Assembly (NCBI GenBank): GCA_964480735.1
Contig: CAYZQS010000006.1
Span: 1-52,996, forward strand
Direction of reading: 5' to 3'
Source: UBA5972 sp964480735
GTDB taxonomy: Bacteria > Pseudomonadota > Alphaproteobacteria > Rhodobacterales > Rhodobacteraceae
Length of the DNA: 52,996 bases
Positions 51,769 through 52,996 of this stretch are shown in pieces. A model generated the notes under the pieces. That model made no database searches. It saw only the letters and a list, made by a program, of their open reading frames with translations, and was not told the origin of the DNA. A program made the position numbers and the translations under genes. Each line of letters starts with the position of its first letter. Within the stretch, counting starts at the first letter, position 1.

Positions 51769-52530
51769 TCAATTGGCCGCAGACATGAACATTTTCTTGG
51801 TGGCCGCATCCGCCGGAAACATCATCTCGATCCTGAGATCGGCCAGCGTGATGTCTTCTGCGGCACCAAATTGCGCAATGGTGGAAAACAGCGACATAAC
51901 GGTATCGCCCACCCGGTAACGCGCCGGAATAATGGCGGGCAGCGGGCCCGATATTTCAAATTCCCGCACTTCTTTGTCCGCAGCCAGGGTGTTCGCCACA
52001 TGGTCAAGTTCCGGCACGCCGCCAAAATGCGAACTTTCCGTGCGCAGACGCTGAATCATGTGGTGCGCAACCTCCGGCCAGTTTTCAAGATATTGCCATC
52101 CGCTTTCTGTCATCGCTGTCAACATACTGTCGCCGATGTTCACACCGAACGCGCCCAGCATCATGGTGCCGCTTTTGTTGGCACTGACCAGACACCACAG
52201 GCGATCCAATACCACAGCGGGATAGGGATCATGCCGCGCGATCGTCCAGTCTATGGCCTCGCGCACCTGCGCAAGATCGGCACTGTCAAGGCTGCGGTCC
52301 TGATAGACACGGGCAAATCCGGCGGACGTCAGCAAACCGTTTCGTGCAGCACGTGGCATCGCAAGGGTTTCGGCCAGTTGCAGCACCATCGGGCGGCTGG
52401 GGTCGGCACGTCCGGTTTCCAGAAAAGAGATATGGCGGGCAGACACGTTGGCCGCCAGTCCCAGATCAAGCTGGCTCATCCGGCGCATGCCGCGCCAGTG
52501 TTTCAGTGTTGTTCCAAATTGGGTTTGCAT
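51769..52530 (-). CDS. XRE-family regulator with MmyB-like ligand-binding domain
   Basis: 253 aa. The HTH lies at about residues 5-60 (FGTTLKHWRGMRRMSQLDLG, AANVSARHISFLETGRADPS), followed by the MmyB/MLTR-type domain (DWTIARHDPYPAVVLDRLWC, LVSANKSGTMMLG, LRTESSHFGGVPELD). The family often controls an adjacent divergent gene, here the membrane-protein gene at 52659. An inverted repeat lies between them. Ligands of the domain are not established; fatty acids have been seen in one structure. Confidence 0.9.
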   Translation of the reverse strand: MQTQFGTTLKHWRGMRRMSQLDLGLAANVSARHISFLETGRADPSRPMVLQLAETLAMPRAARNGLLTSAGFARVYQDRSLDSADLAQVREAIDWTIARHDPYPAVVLDRLWCLVSANKSGTMMLGAFGVNIGDSMLTAMTESGWQYLENWPEVAHHMIQRLRTESSHFGGVPELDHVANTLAADKEVREFEISGPLPAIIPARYRVGDTVMSLFSTIAQFGAAEDITLADLRIEMMFPADAATKKMFMSAAN

Positions 52531-52580
52531 GCGGTGCCTCCGGTATGCCGCACATTAGGGCAACTCTCTGCGTTACACAC

Positions 52581-52595
52581 TTACCATCGAGGTAA
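52581..52595. promoter_or_regulatory. candidate operator between XRE regulator and divergent gene
   Basis: TTACC (52581-52585) and GGTAA (52591-52595) are inverted arms with a 5-base spacer, in the 128 bp divergent region (52531-52658). This size and symmetry suit an XRE-type dimer. It is a candidate only. Confidence 0.45.
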
Positions 52596-52658
52596 TTGTT
52601 TTGATTATCTGACTTTGGCACGAAACACCCGGAGATATGCAATACGAAAGGAAATCCC

Positions 52659-52996
52659 ATGACTTTGGAACAAAGGATAAAATGGTTGCAGGCCGGATCA
52701 GCGATGGTGGTGGTGTTTGGCATTGTGATTGCCCTCGGGGCGCACCCGTCAACAAACGGCATCGTGGTGTTTTTGGCGGATGTGATGATCTGGCCCTTAG
52801 ACGGGGCACAAACCGGCGAAGCTTCCGAGATGCGGTTTCTCAGTGCTGTCAGTGGCGGCATTATGGTTGGCTGGGGCATCTGTCTGTGGATGCTTGCCAC
52901 AACCGGTTTGCGCGAGGCACCACAGTTGTCACGCAGGATCATATTGCTGAGCATTGGCACATGGTTTGTTTTGGATAGCGCCGGATCACTGGTGGC
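52659..52996 (+). CDS. membrane protein, 5' part (cut by window edge)
   Basis: 112 codons are visible with no stop before the window ends. AAAGGAAA precedes the ATG. Three to four hydrophobic segments are seen (AGSAMVVVFGIVIALGAH, GIVVFLADVMIWPL, AVSGGIMVGWGICLWMLATT, IILLSIGTWFVLDSAGSLV). It faces away from the MmyB-type regulator, which probably controls it. I do not recognise a family. Confidence 0.75.
   Translation, partial: MTLEQRIKWLQAGSAMVVVFGIVIALGAHPSTNGIVVFLADVMIWPLDGAQTGEASEMRFLSAVSGGIMVGWGICLWMLATTGLREAPQLSRRIILLSIGTWFVLDSAGSLV

Overview
This 53 kb window looks like chromosomal DNA of an alphaproteobacterium of the order Rhodobacterales (Roseobacter-type). The grounds are: a C4-pathway 5-aminolevulinate synthase (hemA); the run lptF-lptG-lptD-surA-pdxA-rsmA; a sulfite-reduction cluster with DUF2849 and DUF934 companions; a DUF4167 gene near prfA-prmC; and a TRAP transporter. 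Nearly all genes are core metabolism or envelope genes. There is no phage, insertion sequence, CRISPR array or rRNA. Seven runs of exactly 100 N (3407, 4592, 8333, 11189, 25752, 29707, 35043) interrupt genes. They behave as nominal scaffold joins rather than measured distances, so several genes are incomplete and two pairs of neighbouring genes look falsely fused.

Layout: 1-270 is the 3' end of an unrecognised gene. 438-2899 (minus) holds ilvI-ilvN behind a leader peptide and attenuator. 3249-6929 (plus) is a TRAP transporter of the FcbT/mannitol-chloroaromatic type. 6930-7699, between two convergent genes, contains a 327 bp array with a strict 8 bp period. 7700-8659 (minus) is an Ate-type aminoacyl-tRNA-protein transferase and a DUF2852 gene either side of a gap. 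8841-13911 (minus) is a gene string P-loop ATPase - metA - two alpha/beta hydrolases - ppk2 - tetR. A fatty-acid desaturase (14023-14961) faces away from it. 15072-19381 (minus) is the assimilatory sulfur cluster (two DUF2849 paralogues, cysI, cysH, DUF934, fpr), with an Lrp-type regulator divergent from it.

20120-22787 (minus) has a ureohydrolase, an unknown gene and aspartate aminotransferase. 22894-24469 (plus) is HTH - ROK kinase - sdhE. Then follow a MarR regulator, hemA, a RodZ-like gene, ispG, DUF1499, prfA, prmC and DUF4167. 31756-39069 (minus) is the outer-membrane assembly operon lptF-lptG-lptD-surA-pdxA-rsmA. 39211-42573 (plus) has pepA, holC, a PhnD-like protein and an unknown gene. 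42703-45152 (minus) has a membrane-anchored aspartic protease and an ABC-F ATPase. ndk, a TfoX-C protein, purN-purM, a CAU tRNA, a histidine phosphatase, a RamA-like activator, a VTT-like membrane protein, an XRE regulator and the 5' part of a membrane-protein gene close the window.

The most interesting signals outside ordinary genes are the octamer-period array (7238-7564), the ilv attenuator with its 14-residue leader (2805-2899), and a perfect 24 bp inverted repeat after ndk. Family names are given from recognition of motifs and overall sequence. No database search was run.
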